Shown here one piece after another: positions 25,593 through 34,511 of a stretch of DNA of 47,929 bases (its first letter is position 1; the number at the start of each line of letters is the position of its first letter). The translations under genes were made by a program, and so were the position numbers. The stretch comes from Bacteroidales bacterium (lineage in GTDB: Bacteria; Bacteroidota; Bacteroidia; Bacteroidales; UBA932): assembly GCA_017961345.1 (NCBI GenBank), contig JAGCXP010000015.1:1-47929 (forward strand). The letters run 5' to 3'. The notes below the pieces were generated by a model. The model ran no database searches, was not told the origin of the DNA, and was given only the letters and a program-made list of their open reading frames with translations.

Positions 25593-25600
25593 TATATTTG
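25593..25600 (+). promoter_or_regulatory. Possible internal -7 element at the bamA start
   Basis: TATATTTG ends four bases before the bamA ATG, in the 17-bp gap after uppS. A -33 TTTG at 19-20 nt is not present, so strength is uncertain. If used, the transcript would be leaderless. Confidence 0.4.
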
Positions 25601-25604
25601 CAGG

Positions 25605-28217
25605 ATGAAATTTTTTGGCCGGACTCTCCTCCCTCTGTTTGCGCTGCTCCTTTGCACGGGCAGCCTTTTTGCGCAGGGGGGTGTCCAGATCGATTATTCC
25701 CATCCGGCCAAATACTACGTTGGCAGTGTCCGCGTGGAGGGTAACCAGTATTTCGGTTCCGACCAGATCATCCAGCTCACGGGCCTGCAGAAGGGAATGG
25801 AGATTACCATTCCGGGCGAGGACGTGTCTTCCATCGTCAACCGCCTGTGGGGCCAGCGCTATTTTGAGGATGTGGCCCTCCGTGTGGAGTCGTTTTCTCC
25901 CCAAAAAGACAGCGTCCACCTGGTCATCGCCGTCCAGGAGCGCCCCCGCGTCTCCCGCTGGAGTTTTACCGGCATTAAAAAGAGCGAGCAGAAAGACCTG
26001 ATGGAGGAGCGCCTGGGATTGCGCCGCGGCGGTGTCTTCTCCGAATATGTGGAAAAGACCTCCATCGGTATCATCGAGCGCTATTTCAAGGAAAAAGGTT
26101 TCTACAACGTCAAGGTGAAGGCCGAGGTGGAGAAAGATACCCTCGTGCGGAGTGCCATCCGCGTCAATTTCAATGTGACCAAGGGCAAGAAGGTGCTCGT
26201 CAAGAAAATCAACTTCATCGGCAACGACCACGTCAAGCCTTCCAAACTGATGTCCTCGATGGAGAAGACCAAGGATATGCGGCTGATGAACCTCTTCAAG
26301 AGCAAGAAGTTTGACGAGAAGGAATACCCCAACGACAAGAAGAAACTGATCCAGAAATTCAACGAGAACGGTTTCCGGGACGCCCGCCTGGTGAAGGACA
26401 GCATCTATTTCATCAAGGACAACCGCCTGGGCATCGACTTTACCTTCGACGAAGGCCGGCGCTATTACTTCCGCAACATTACCTGGACCGGCAACTCCGT
26501 CTATTCCACCGAAATGCTCAACGACATCCTCGATGTCAAGAAGGGCGACGTGTACGATATGGTGACGATGGAAAAGCGCCTCTTCGGCGGCGGCAAGCAG
26601 ACCGAGTACGACGTCTCGAAACTCTACCGCGACAACGGCTACCTCTTCTTCAACGTGCAGCCCGTGGAGTTGAACATCGAGGGCGACAGCGTGGACGTGG
26701 AGATGCGTGTGGTCGAAGGCAAGCAGGCGACGCTCAATAACATCATCATCAACGGCAACGACATCACCAACGAGAAGGTCGTCCGCCGCCAGATTTTCAC
26801 CCGTCCGGGCTATCTGTTCAGCCAGAGCGACTTCGAGCGTTCCATCCGTGAGATTTCCTCCATGGGGCAGTTCGATCCCGAGTCCATCACGGACCCGTCC
26901 AAGGGTTACTCCATCATTCCCAACCAGGCCAGCAATACCGTCGATATTATATATAATGTAAAGGAGAAGCCCTCGAGCCAGCTGGAACTCTCCGGCGGTT
27001 GGGGCGGCAACACCTTCGTGGCGACCGTCGGCGTGAGTTTCAACAACTTCTCCACGCGGCGTATGTTCACCAAGGGCGCCTGGCGGCCCGTTCCGCTGGG
27101 TGACGCGCAGAGCCTCTCCATCCGTTTCCAGACCAACGGTACCTACTACACCAGCCTTTCCGCCAGTTTTACCGAGCCCTGGCTCTTCGGCAAGAAGCCG
27201 ACTTCGCTCAACCTTTCCCTCTACTACACCCGCCAGACCAACAGTTACCTGGCCATCGGCTTCCTCGACGACAGCCGTTTCATGGAAGTGTTCGGCGCGG
27301 CGGCGGGAATCGGTACGCGTCTGAAGTGGCCCGACAACTACTTCACCCTCTACAACCAGCTCTCCTGGCAGACCTACCGGCTCAAAAACTGGACGGGTTA
27401 CTTCCTCTTTGATACCGGCCTTTCCCACAACCTGAGCTGGACCATCAGCCTGTCGCGTAACTCCACGGACCAGCAGATCTATCCCCGTACGGGCAGCGAG
27501 TTCTCCCTGTCCCTGCAGCTGACGCCGCCCTACTCCCTCTTCCGCCGTTACACCTACGACGGTGTTGGCGACGGCGAGGCGAACAAGGTGCCGGTCAACA
27601 GTTGGAAAGACGTGGACTACAATGCGGTCAATCCCGTTACCGGCAAGAAAGTCTGGAGCGACGTCAACAAGTACCACTGGATCGAATACCACAAATGGAC
27701 TTTCAAGGGCGCCCTCTACACCAAACTCGTGGGCGACCTCGTGCTGATGACGCGGGCCCAGTTCGGCTACCTCGGCCGCTACAACAAGAACTGGGGCTAT
27801 TCTCCTTTCGAGGGCTTCATCGTGGGTGGCGACGGTATGTCGGGGTACAACTTCTACGGTTCCGACGTGATTTCCCTGCGCGGTTATCAGAATTATTCGC
27901 TGACGAAAGTGGTCTATCTGGCCAACGGAACACAGGCCTACGCGGGCTATTTGTATGATAAATTTACGGTGGAACTGCGATATCCCGTCCTTTTGCAGCC
28001 GCAAAGCACGATTTATGCATTGTTATTCCTCGAAGGAGGTAACTGCTGGTCTGACCTGAGCGATTTCAACCCGTTCCAGATCAAACGTTCCGCCGGCGTC
28101 GGTGTCCGTGTGTTCCTGCCGATGGTGGGTCTGCTCGGCGTCGACTGGGGTTGGGGCTTCGACGATCCGGTCCACGGCAAGAGCCAGTTCCACTTCGTGA
28201 TTGGACAACAGTTTTAA
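25605..28217 (+). CDS. bamA: Outer membrane protein assembly factor BamA (Omp85)
   Basis: An 870-residue essential outer membrane insertase. The signal peptide MKFFGRTLLPLFALLLCTGSLFAQ is followed by five POTRA domains (about 35-440; the first begins YYVGSVRVEGNQYFGSDQI). Then comes a 16-stranded barrel ending with the signal strand HFVIGQQF, terminal Phe included. The barrel contains long extracellular loops with many aromatic residues. It folds and inserts beta-barrel proteins, helped by the Skp encoded 19 bp downstream. Length is typical of Bacteroidota BamA. Confidence 0.95.
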   Translation: MKFFGRTLLPLFALLLCTGSLFAQGGVQIDYSHPAKYYVGSVRVEGNQYFGSDQIIQLTGLQKGMEITIPGEDVSSIVNRLWGQRYFEDVALRVESFSPQKDSVHLVIAVQERPRVSRWSFTGIKKSEQKDLMEERLGLRRGGVFSEYVEKTSIGIIERYFKEKGFYNVKVKAEVEKDTLVRSAIRVNFNVTKGKKVLVKKINFIGNDHVKPSKLMSSMEKTKDMRLMNLFKSKKFDEKEYPNDKKKLIQKFNENGFRDARLVKDSIYFIKDNRLGIDFTFDEGRRYYFRNITWTGNSVYSTEMLNDILDVKKGDVYDMVTMEKRLFGGGKQTEYDVSKLYRDNGYLFFNVQPVELNIEGDSVDVEMRVVEGKQATLNNIIINGNDITNEKVVRRQIFTRPGYLFSQSDFERSIREISSMGQFDPESITDPSKGYSIIPNQASNTVDIIYNVKEKPSSQLELSGGWGGNTFVATVGVSFNNFSTRRMFTKGAWRPVPLGDAQSLSIRFQTNGTYYTSLSASFTEPWLFGKKPTSLNLSLYYTRQTNSYLAIGFLDDSRFMEVFGAAAGIGTRLKWPDNYFTLYNQLSWQTYRLKNWTGYFLFDTGLSHNLSWTISLSRNSTDQQIYPRTGSEFSLSLQLTPPYSLFRRYTYDGVGDGEANKVPVNSWKDVDYNAVNPVTGKKVWSDVNKYHWIEYHKWTFKGALYTKLVGDLVLMTRAQFGYLGRYNKNWGYSPFEGFIVGGDGMSGYNFYGSDVISLRGYQNYSLTKVVYLANGTQAYAGYLYDKFTVELRYPVLLQPQSTIYALLFLEGGNCWSDLSDFNPFQIKRSAGVGVRVFLPMVGLLGVDWGWGFDDPVHGKSQFHFVIGQQF

Positions 28218-28236
28218 TGATAATATTTAAAAAGGA

Positions 28237-28821
28237 ATGAATATGAAAACGAAAATGATTCTTCTTTCTCTCGCGACGCTTTTCCTGGGCGTGTCCCTGC
28301 ATGCGCAGACCGTCTCCGGCAAGGTGGCCTATGTCAACTTCAGTGAACTCGTGCAGCTGATGCCTGAAATGGATGAAGCGCGCGCCACGTCCGAAGCCTC
28401 CGCCAACGAAGCCCAGGAGACCTACAAGGGCATGTGGGAAGAGTACCAGAAGAAGCTGGAGCAGTATCAGCAGAAAGCCGGTACCTGGACCGCAGCCACG
28501 AAGGAAAGCAAGGAGAAGGAACTCGCCGAGATTGAGAACCGTATCCGCGAATTCCAGGGTGCCATTCAGCAGGAACTCCAGGAGCAGCAGCAGAAACTGA
28601 TGGCTCCCATCTATAAGAAAGCCCAGGAGGCGGTGAACAAGCTCGGAAAAGACGGTGGGTATATGTTCGTCTTCGACCAGGCCAACCTCCTCTATTTCGA
28701 TGCCGCCCAGTGCACCGACCTGACCGCCGACGCCCGCAAGGCCCTGAACATCCCCGCGGACCGTACGCTGGAAAGCCTCCAGGCCGAAATGCAGGCCAAG
28801 GCCGCCGCTGCCGCGAAATAG
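28237..28821 (+). CDS. skp: OmpH/Skp family periplasmic chaperone
   Basis: A 194-residue periplasmic chaperone with a cleavable signal peptide ending near SLHAQ. The first strand is KVAYVNFSELVQLMPE. Residues about 50-115 form a long coiled coil rich in Glu, Lys and Gln (EEYQKKLEQYQQKAGTW). The end is low-complexity Ala/Lys. It lies directly downstream of bamA and probably carries barrel proteins to the Bam complex. The start could be 28237 or the ATG two codons later (28243); the signal peptide is unaffected. Confidence 0.9.
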   Translation: MNMKTKMILLSLATLFLGVSLHAQTVSGKVAYVNFSELVQLMPEMDEARATSEASANEAQETYKGMWEEYQKKLEQYQQKAGTWTAATKESKEKELAEIENRIREFQGAIQQELQEQQQKLMAPIYKKAQEAVNKLGKDGGYMFVFDQANLLYFDAAQCTDLTADARKALNIPADRTLESLQAEMQAKAAAAAK

Positions 28822-28822
28822 G

Positions 28823-29284
28823 CTACAGATTGATCCCGTAACTCTGTTTTACTTCGCTCATCACGAAGGTACTCTCGATGGCGCCGACAGTCTCGGCGTC
28901 ACCGAGTTTGTTTAATAGGAACTCCTGATACTGCTTCATCCCCGACGTGCGGATTTTGAGCAGGTAATCATACGCACCGGAGATATTGTAGCACTCAGTG
29001 ACTTCCGGGATATGACGGATACGCCGCGTAAAGGCATCGGCCATGTCCCGGTTGATCTGCTTGAGTTTGACCTTACAGAAGACCAGCATGCTCCGGTTCA
29101 GTCTGTCCGCATCGAGGATGGCGACATATTTTTTAATGTATCCCTGTTTCTCGAGGCGCTTGAGGCGTTCGAACACCGGCGTCGGCGTCAGATTGACGAT
29201 ATCCGCCAGCTCTTTGTGGGTCAGTTTGGCATTTTTTTGCAGGGCTTTGAGCAGTTGCAGGTCGGTTGCATCGAGCGTTTCCAT
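28823..29284 (-). CDS. Lrp/AsnC-family transcriptional regulator
   Basis: A 153-residue feast/famine regulator. Residues 1-50 contain the helix-turn-helix (NAKLTHKELADIVNLTPTPVFERLKRLEKQG, across the recognition helix), and about 65-145 the ligand-binding RAM domain (ECYNISGAYDYLLKI). These proteins sense amino acids and often control a divergent neighbour. Here the divergent gene is O-acetylhomoserine sulfhydrylase, with cysK beyond it, so methionine/cysteine control is likely but inferred. The start at 29284 is the METLDATDLQLL expected for the family; the frame is open further upstream but reads AT-rich promoter DNA. It converges on skp with 1 bp between stops. Confidence 0.9.
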   Translation of the reverse strand: METLDATDLQLLKALQKNAKLTHKELADIVNLTPTPVFERLKRLEKQGYIKKYVAILDADRLNRSMLVFCKVKLKQINRDMADAFTRRIRHIPEVTECYNISGAYDYLLKIRTSGMKQYQEFLLNKLGDAETVGAIESTFVMSEVKQSYGINL

Positions 29285-29392
29285 CGGTTTTTCAGAATAT
29301 TTTTCTGTTGAGGGGGCAAAAAACGCCCCTTCTTGGTTGGTTTTTCTAAAATTTTTACAAAAATAGAAAGATTTACCAAATTTCGCAACATA

Positions 29393-29424
29393 TTTGGAGG
29401 AATATTCCAGACCTCCTACCTTTG
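29393..29424 (+). promoter_or_regulatory. Promoter of metY
   Basis: TTTG (29393-29396), 20 nt, TACCTTTG (29417-29424), 27 nt before the ATG at 29452. The 167-bp AT-rich space shared with the lrp gene is the likely Lrp binding region. Confidence 0.65.
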
Positions 29425-29451
29425 CAGCGTAAAAACAAAACGAAACGAACC

Positions 29452-30741
29452 ATGAGCAAGAACAACTACCGCTTTGAAACGCTGCAGCTCCATGTCGGAC
29501 AGGAGCAGCCCGATCCCGCCACCGATGCGCGCGCGGTTCCCATCTATCAGACGACCAGTTACGTCTTCCGCAACTCCCAGCACGCCGCCGACCGTTTCGG
29601 CCTGCGCGACGCCGGCAATATCTACGGACGCCTGACCAACTCCACGCAGGGCGTGTTCGAAGACCGCGTGGCCGCCCTCGAAGGCGGTGTGGCAGGCCTT
29701 GCCGTCGCATCCGGAGCCGCGGCCATTACCTACGCCCTCGAAAACATCGTCACGGCCGGAGACCATATCGTCGCTGCGGACAACCTCTACGGCGGCTCCT
29801 ACAACCTGATTACGCACACGCTCGCCTCCCAGGGCGTCAGCAACACCATCGTCCGGATCAACGACACCGCGGCGCTCGAGGCGGCCATCCGCCCGAATAC
29901 CAAGGCGGTGTTCGCCGAGACCTTCGGCAACCCCAACAGCGACATCCTCAACATCGAGGCCGTCGCCGAGGTGGCCCATCGTCACCACCTTCCCCTCATC
30001 GTGGACAACACCTTCGGCACGCCCTACCTGATCCGTCCCCTCGAACACGGTGCCGACATCGTCGTTCACTCCGCCACCAAGTTCCTCGGAGGACACGGCA
30101 CGAGCCTCGGCGGCGTCATCGTGGACGGCGGCAAATTCGACTGGAAAGCGGCGGCAGACAAGTTCCCCACCCTCGCCAAGCCCGACCCCTCCTATCACGG
30201 CATCGTCTTCGCCGACGCGGTGGGTGCCGCGGCCTATGTGACCCGCATCCGCGCCGTCCTGCTGCGCGACACCGGCGCCGCCATTTCCCCCTTCAATGCC
30301 TTTATTCTCCTCCAGGGGGTGGAAACGCTGTCCCTGCGCGTGGAACGCCACGTGGAAAACGCCCTGAAAGTGGTCGACTTCCTCTCCAAACACCCGAAGG
30401 TGGCCCACGTGAACCATCCTGCGCTCCCTTCGCACCCCGACCACGACCTCTACAAGAAGTACTTCCCCAAAGGCGGCGGCAGCATTTTCACCTTCGAGAT
30501 CAAGGGCGGTCAGGAGGAGGCCTGGAGGTTCATCGACGCCCTGAAGATCTTCTCCCTGCTGGCCAACGTGGCCGATGTCAAGAGTCTGGTCATCCATCCT
30601 TACACCACCACGCACTCCCAGCTTTCTCCGGAAGAGCTTGCCCAGCAGCACATCACTCCGGCGACCATCCGCCTTTCTATCGGTACCGAGCATATCGACG
30701 ATATCTTAGAAGATCTCGCACAGGCGTTGGATCGTATTTAG
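29452..30741 (+). CDS. metY: O-acetylhomoserine (thiol)-lyase / Cys-Met PLP enzyme
   Basis: A 429-residue PLP-dependent enzyme of the Cys/Met metabolism family. The PLP lysine lies in VVHSATKFLGGHG (about 207-219). YETF-like NIYGRLTNST and NPNSDILNIEAVA are other family blocks, and SIGTEHIDDI is near the end. The length of about 430 (rather than 380-400) and the internal insert fit O-acetylhomoserine sulfhydrylase, which makes homocysteine from sulfide. Cystathionine gamma-synthase is the main alternative. The start at 29452 (MSKNNYRFETLQLH) follows the promoter. Divergent from lrp and followed 160 bp later by cysK. Confidence 0.9.
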   Translation: MSKNNYRFETLQLHVGQEQPDPATDARAVPIYQTTSYVFRNSQHAADRFGLRDAGNIYGRLTNSTQGVFEDRVAALEGGVAGLAVASGAAAITYALENIVTAGDHIVAADNLYGGSYNLITHTLASQGVSNTIVRINDTAALEAAIRPNTKAVFAETFGNPNSDILNIEAVAEVAHRHHLPLIVDNTFGTPYLIRPLEHGADIVVHSATKFLGGHGTSLGGVIVDGGKFDWKAAADKFPTLAKPDPSYHGIVFADAVGAAAYVTRIRAVLLRDTGAAISPFNAFILLQGVETLSLRVERHVENALKVVDFLSKHPKVAHVNHPALPSHPDHDLYKKYFPKGGGSIFTFEIKGGQEEAWRFIDALKIFSLLANVADVKSLVIHPYTTTHSQLSPEELAQQHITPATIRLSIGTEHIDDILEDLAQALDRI

Positions 30742-30754
30742 TCGAATTCCCCCT

Positions 30755-30823
30755 GAAGAACAGTTTGTCTCTCCTAGGCCTGAGAAAAAGGGGAAAGGGC
30801 CGCTTCGAGTCAAACTATTCTTC
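30755..30823 (+). promoter_or_regulatory. Imperfect hairpin between metY and cysK
   Basis: GAAGAACAGTTTG (30755-30767) pairs with CAAACTATTCTTC (30811-30823) with one mismatch. The enclosed 43 nt contain a smaller GGCC/GGCC pairing. There is no T-run after it, so it is not an ordinary terminator. It could be a leader element of cysK or a processing site. No known riboswitch consensus was recognised. Confidence 0.4.
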
Positions 30824-30840
30824 AAGAAAAGGGAAATCCA

Positions 30841-30856
30841 TACTAAATTTTTAGTA
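30841..30856. repeat. Palindrome upstream of cysK, possible operator
   Basis: TACTAAATTTTTAGTA is a perfect 7-bp inverted repeat with a 2-bp centre, about 45 bp before the cysK start, in the position expected for a repressor or activator site. Confidence 0.4.
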
Positions 30857-30901
30857 GATTTACAGAATATTTTGAAAAATTAAAAACAAAAAGAACATAT
30901 T

Positions 30902-31840
30902 ATGGCACAGATTGCAAAAAAACTGACCGAACTCATCGGTAAGACCCCGCTGGTAGAACTGGGTACGTTCTCCGCGAACCGGGGCGTTTCCACTCCCGTG
31001 GTGGCCAAAGTCGAATTCTTCAACCCCGGCGGCAGCGTCAAGGACCGTATCGCGCTGGCGATGATCGAAGACGCCGAGAAGAAAGGCATCCTCAAACCGG
31101 GTGCCACCCTCATCGAGCCGACCTCCGGCAACACCGGCGTGGGACTGGCCCTCGTCAGCGCCGTGAAAGGATATCACTTGATTCTCACGATGCCCGAAAC
31201 GATGAGCGTGGAGCGCCGCGCCCTCGTCAAGGCCTACGGCGCCGAGATTCGCCTCACCCCCGGAAAGGACGGAATGCCGGGCGCCATCCGCGCCGCGAAG
31301 GAACTCCAGGCCTCCATCCCCGGCAGCATCATTCTCCAGCAGTTCGAGAACCCGGCAAACCCGGCCCGCCACTATGCGACCACCGGGCCTGAGATCTGGG
31401 ACGCGACGGACGGAAAGGTTGACATTTTCGTGGCCGGCGTGGGTACCGGCGGCACCATTTCCGGCGTGGGCAAATACCTCAAGGAGAAGAACCCGAACGT
31501 GAAGATTATCGCCGTGGAACCCAAATCCTCTCCCGTCCTCAACGGTGGCGCCAGCGGCCCCCACAAGATTCAGGGCATCGGAGCCGGTTTCGTTCCGAAT
31601 ACCTACGACGCTTCCGTGATTGACGAGGTGTTCGATGTGGAGAACGACGACGCCATCGAGACCGGCCGTGCCCTCGCCCGGGAAGAAGGCCTGCTCGTGG
31701 GCATTTCCTCCGGTGCCGCCGCCTTTGCCGCCGCGAAGATCGCCGCCCGTGACGAAAACAAGGGCAAGAAGGTGGTCGTGCTCCTGCCGGATACCGGCGA
31801 ACGCTACCTCTCCACGGTGCTTTTCGCCCCGCAGGAATAG
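30902..31840 (+). CDS. cysK: Cysteine synthase A (O-acetylserine sulfhydrylase)
   Basis: A 312-residue PLP enzyme that makes L-cysteine from O-acetylserine and sulfide. The PLP lysine is in [12 protein letters not shown] (about 40-51), the substrate loop is [12 protein letters not shown], and the phosphate-binding loop is [23 protein letters not shown] near the end is also conserved. Length is typical. It consumes the product of the cysE enzyme encoded 16 kb away. It lies downstream of metY, separated by a 160-bp gap containing a hairpin and a palindrome. Confidence 0.95.
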   Translation: MAQIAKKLTELIGKTPLVELGTFSANRGVSTPVVAKVEFFNPGGSVKDRIALAMIEDAEKKGILKPGATLIEPTSGNTGVGLALVSAVKGYHLILTMPETMSVERRALVKAYGAEIRLTPGKDGMPGAIRAAKELQASIPGSIILQQFENPANPARHYATTGPEIWDATDGKVDIFVAGVGTGGTISGVGKYLKEKNPNVKIIAVEPKSSPVLNGGASGPHKIQGIGAGFVPNTYDASVIDEVFDVENDDAIETGRALAREEGLLVGISSGAAAFAAAKIAARDENKGKKVVVLLPDTGERYLSTVLFAPQE

Positions 31841-31851
31841 AGAAATTTTGC

Positions 31852-31859
31852 TATCTTTG
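31852..31859 (+). promoter_or_regulatory. -7 element for the rel operon
   Basis: TATCTTTG, 27 nt before the rel ATG at 31887 and 11 bp after the cysK stop. Confidence 0.55.
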
Positions 31860-31886
31860 CAGTAACGCTAAGACGCTGCCGCAAAG

Positions 31887-33860
31887 ATGGAAGATTTCGC
31901 CCGATATACGCCCGCTGAGCGGGAACTCATAGACAGGGCGGCCTTGCTCGCCGAAGATACCCTCCAGGGTGTTTTTCGCGGCAACGGCCACCCTTTTTAT
32001 GAACATCCCCTGGGGGTGGCCCGTATCGTGAGCGACGAAATCGGCCTGGGGGCCGAGTGTGTCGCCGCCGTGTTTCTGCACGAGGCGTCCTCGTGGCTGA
32101 AAAAATCGGCCGCAAAGGCCGGCGACGGTGCCCCGCTCGGAATGGACCAGCGCATGGCCGCCGTGGCTGCCGCCCTGAAGACGTTCCCCCGCGACATCCG
32201 TACCATGGTGGAAGGACTCGACAAAATCGCCACCATCAACCCCCGGGACACCCGACTCGAAGCGGACAATTACAAAAAACTTATCATCTCCTACTCCAGC
32301 GACCCGCGCGTGGTGGTTCTCAAACTGGCGGACCGGCTGGAAGTGATGCGTTCGCTGGAGGTCTTCCCCAAATCCGCCCGCGAGAAAAAGGCGCTGGAGA
32401 CCCTCATGCTCTACATTCCGCTGGCGCACCAGCTCGGGCTTTACAATATGAAAAGCGAAATGGAAGACATCTATTTCCGTTACGCCGAACCCGAGCAGTA
32501 CAAGAGCATTACCAACCACCTCAAACTGACCGAGCCCGATCGGAAGAAACTGACCTCCGACTTTATCGAACCCCTGAAAGCGCGCCTGGACGAGGCCGGC
32601 ATCCGTTACAAACTGAAAGCCCGCACCAAGACCGCCTTTTCCATCTGGAAGAAAATGCAGAAGCAGAAAGTGGATTTCGACGGGGTGTACGACGTGTTCG
32701 CCATCCGCTTTATCATCGATGCGGAAGGCTGCTCGCTGGAAGAGGAAAGGGCCCTCTGCTGGAAGGTATTTTCCTACGTGACGGAGAAATACGAGTCGGA
32801 TACGAAGCGGCTTCGCGACTGGATCAGCCATCCCAAGCCGAACGGCTACGAGAGTCTTCATATTACCGTCAAAAACGACGAAGGCGCCTATCTGGAAGTG
32901 CAGATCCGCACCCGCCGGATGGACGACATCGCCGAAAAAGGGCTGGCTTCCCACTGGTCCTACAAAGGCATCAAACAGGAAGCTGGGCTGGACAGCTGGC
33001 TTGCCGCCGTCCGTTCTTCCCTTGAAAGCGGCGCCCGCCTTTCTCCTCCCGACACCGAAGGCGACGACGACCTGCCCAAGCCGCCCGACCGCGAAGTGTT
33101 CGTCTTCACGCCCGACGGAGAATTGCGCAAACTTTCAGCCGGAGCGACCGTGCTGGACTTCGCCTTCGATATCCACACCAACCTCGGCATGCGCTGCACG
33201 GGCGGCAAGGTGAACGGAAAGGCCGTCCCCATCCGGGAAGTGCTCAAGACGGGCGACAGCGTGGAAATATTCACCTCCTCCGCCCAGAAACCCACCCCTG
33301 ACTGGCTGAACTGGACGGTCACGAGCAAGGCCCGGAACAAAATCCGGCAGTGCCTGGTGGCCGGGGTGCACAAGAAAGCGGCGGAAGGGAGGGAACTGCT
33401 GATGCGGCGGCTGCGCAACTGGAAACTGACCCTCAAGGACGAAGACCTGGCGGAACTGATGAAAAAGCGTCAGTTCAAGACCAACCAGGAGTTCTTCGAG
33501 GCGGTGGGAGAAGGCCGCATCGACCCGATGGAGGTCAAGGAATACATCCTCGATCTGGAAAATGCGCGGAGACGGGCGGCGGAAGCGGCCGCCGAAGCGG
33601 CCCGGCAGCGGCAACTGGAACGGGAAAACGCCCGGGAGGAGCCCGGAGTCGACATCCTGGTGCTCGACGCCAGCAAGGTGCGCCACCTCGACTATACCCT
33701 CGCCAAATGCTGCAATCCTCAGCCGGGAGATGACATTTTCGGTTTCCTTTCCTCGAAAGGCGGACTGAAAATCCACCGTCTCTCCTGTCCCAATGCGGCG
33801 CGACTGATTGAAAACTATCCCTATCGTCTGCAAAAAGTAAAATGGAAGGAAAAACTTTGA
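31887..33860 (+). CDS. RelA/SpoT homologue, hydrolase motifs lost and no ACT domain
   Basis: A 657-residue (p)ppGpp synthetase. The N-terminal HD domain has H40 and H65 but reads HEASSW (65-70) where active hydrolases have HDxxED, and KLADRLEVM (146-154) where they have KLADRLHNM, so the hydrolase is probably dead. The synthetase domain is intact by motif: FSIWKKMQKQKVDFDGVYD, AIRFIID and NGYESLHITVK. A TGS domain follows (VFVFTPDGELRKL, about 408 on), then a helical region and a zinc-finger-like LAKCCNPQPGDDIFGF...HRLSCPNA. The protein ends there, without the C-terminal ACT/RRM domain of about 80 residues found in full-length Rel. It is first in the operon rel-rdgB-recO-nnrD. Confidence 0.9.
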   Translation: MEDFARYTPAERELIDRAALLAEDTLQGVFRGNGHPFYEHPLGVARIVSDEIGLGAECVAAVFLHEASSWLKKSAAKAGDGAPLGMDQRMAAVAAALKTFPRDIRTMVEGLDKIATINPRDTRLEADNYKKLIISYSSDPRVVVLKLADRLEVMRSLEVFPKSAREKKALETLMLYIPLAHQLGLYNMKSEMEDIYFRYAEPEQYKSITNHLKLTEPDRKKLTSDFIEPLKARLDEAGIRYKLKARTKTAFSIWKKMQKQKVDFDGVYDVFAIRFIIDAEGCSLEEERALCWKVFSYVTEKYESDTKRLRDWISHPKPNGYESLHITVKNDEGAYLEVQIRTRRMDDIAEKGLASHWSYKGIKQEAGLDSWLAAVRSSLESGARLSPPDTEGDDDLPKPPDREVFVFTPDGELRKLSAGATVLDFAFDIHTNLGMRCTGGKVNGKAVPIREVLKTGDSVEIFTSSAQKPTPDWLNWTVTSKARNKIRQCLVAGVHKKAAEGRELLMRRLRNWKLTLKDEDLAELMKKRQFKTNQEFFEAVGEGRIDPMEVKEYILDLENARRRAAEAAAEAARQRQLERENAREEPGVDILVLDASKVRHLDYTLAKCCNPQPGDDIFGFLSSKGGLKIHRLSCPNAARLIENYPYRLQKVKWKEKL

Positions 33861-34504
33861 TTTTTGCCAGCGGCAACCAAGGAAAAATCCGTGAGGCCGC
33901 AGAAATTCTCGCCGGCCGCTACACCGTCATTTCCGCCGCCGAAGCCGGATTCACGCAGGAGGTGGAGGAGACCGGCGACAGTTTCCGCGCCAACTCCCTG
34001 CTCAAAAGCGAAGCCATTTGGGACGCGCTGGAAAAGGACTGCTTCTCCGACGACTCGGGCCTGGAAGTGGATGCGCTGGGCGGAGAGCCCGGTATCTATT
34101 CCGCCCGTTACGCCGGAGAGGATAAGGATTTCGAGCACAATATCGACAAGGTGCTCGCCCTTCTGGGCAATGCGAAGGACCGTCGCGCCCGTTTCCGCTG
34201 TTGCGTCACCCTGATTCTGGACGGTGCACCCCGCTTTTTCGACGGTACGCTCGAAGGCGTCATCGGCTATGAGCGCAAGGGAACGATGGGCTTTGGCTAC
34301 GACCCGATTTTCATCCCGGATATCATCGCGCCGGGCGTTCCCAACACCGAACGCCTCACCCTTTCGGAAATTACGGAAGAGGCCAAGAACGCCATCTCCC
34401 ACCGGGGACAGGCCCTCGAAAAGATGGCCGCCTGGTTGGACTGGCACGACAAGGTGACGACGGAAAGCGTGACAGCCGAAGGCAAGATGGCTGAAAACGC
34501 CTGA
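33842..34504 (+). CDS. rdgB: XTP/dITP diphosphatase (RdgB/HAM1)
   Basis: A 220-residue house-cleaning pyrophosphatase that removes non-canonical purine nucleoside triphosphates. Motifs are IFASGNQGKIREA near the start, FSDDSGLEVDALGGEPGIYSARYAG and MGFGYDPIF. It carries about 20 extra residues at the C-terminus (DKVTTESVTAEGKMAENA). The start overlaps the rel gene by 19 bp, indicating coupled translation. Confidence 0.93.
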   Translation: MEGKTLIFASGNQGKIREAAEILAGRYTVISAAEAGFTQEVEETGDSFRANSLLKSEAIWDALEKDCFSDDSGLEVDALGGEPGIYSARYAGEDKDFEHNIDKVLALLGNAKDRRARFRCCVTLILDGAPRFFDGTLEGVIGYERKGTMGFGYDPIFIPDIIAPGVPNTERLTLSEITEEAKNAISHRGQALEKMAAWLDWHDKVTTESVTAEGKMAENA

Positions 34505-34511
34505 ACCCCTT

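Noticed and set aside
30755..30823. Intrinsic terminator of metY
   Set aside because: The stem has a mismatch, a large loop and no T-run on either strand.
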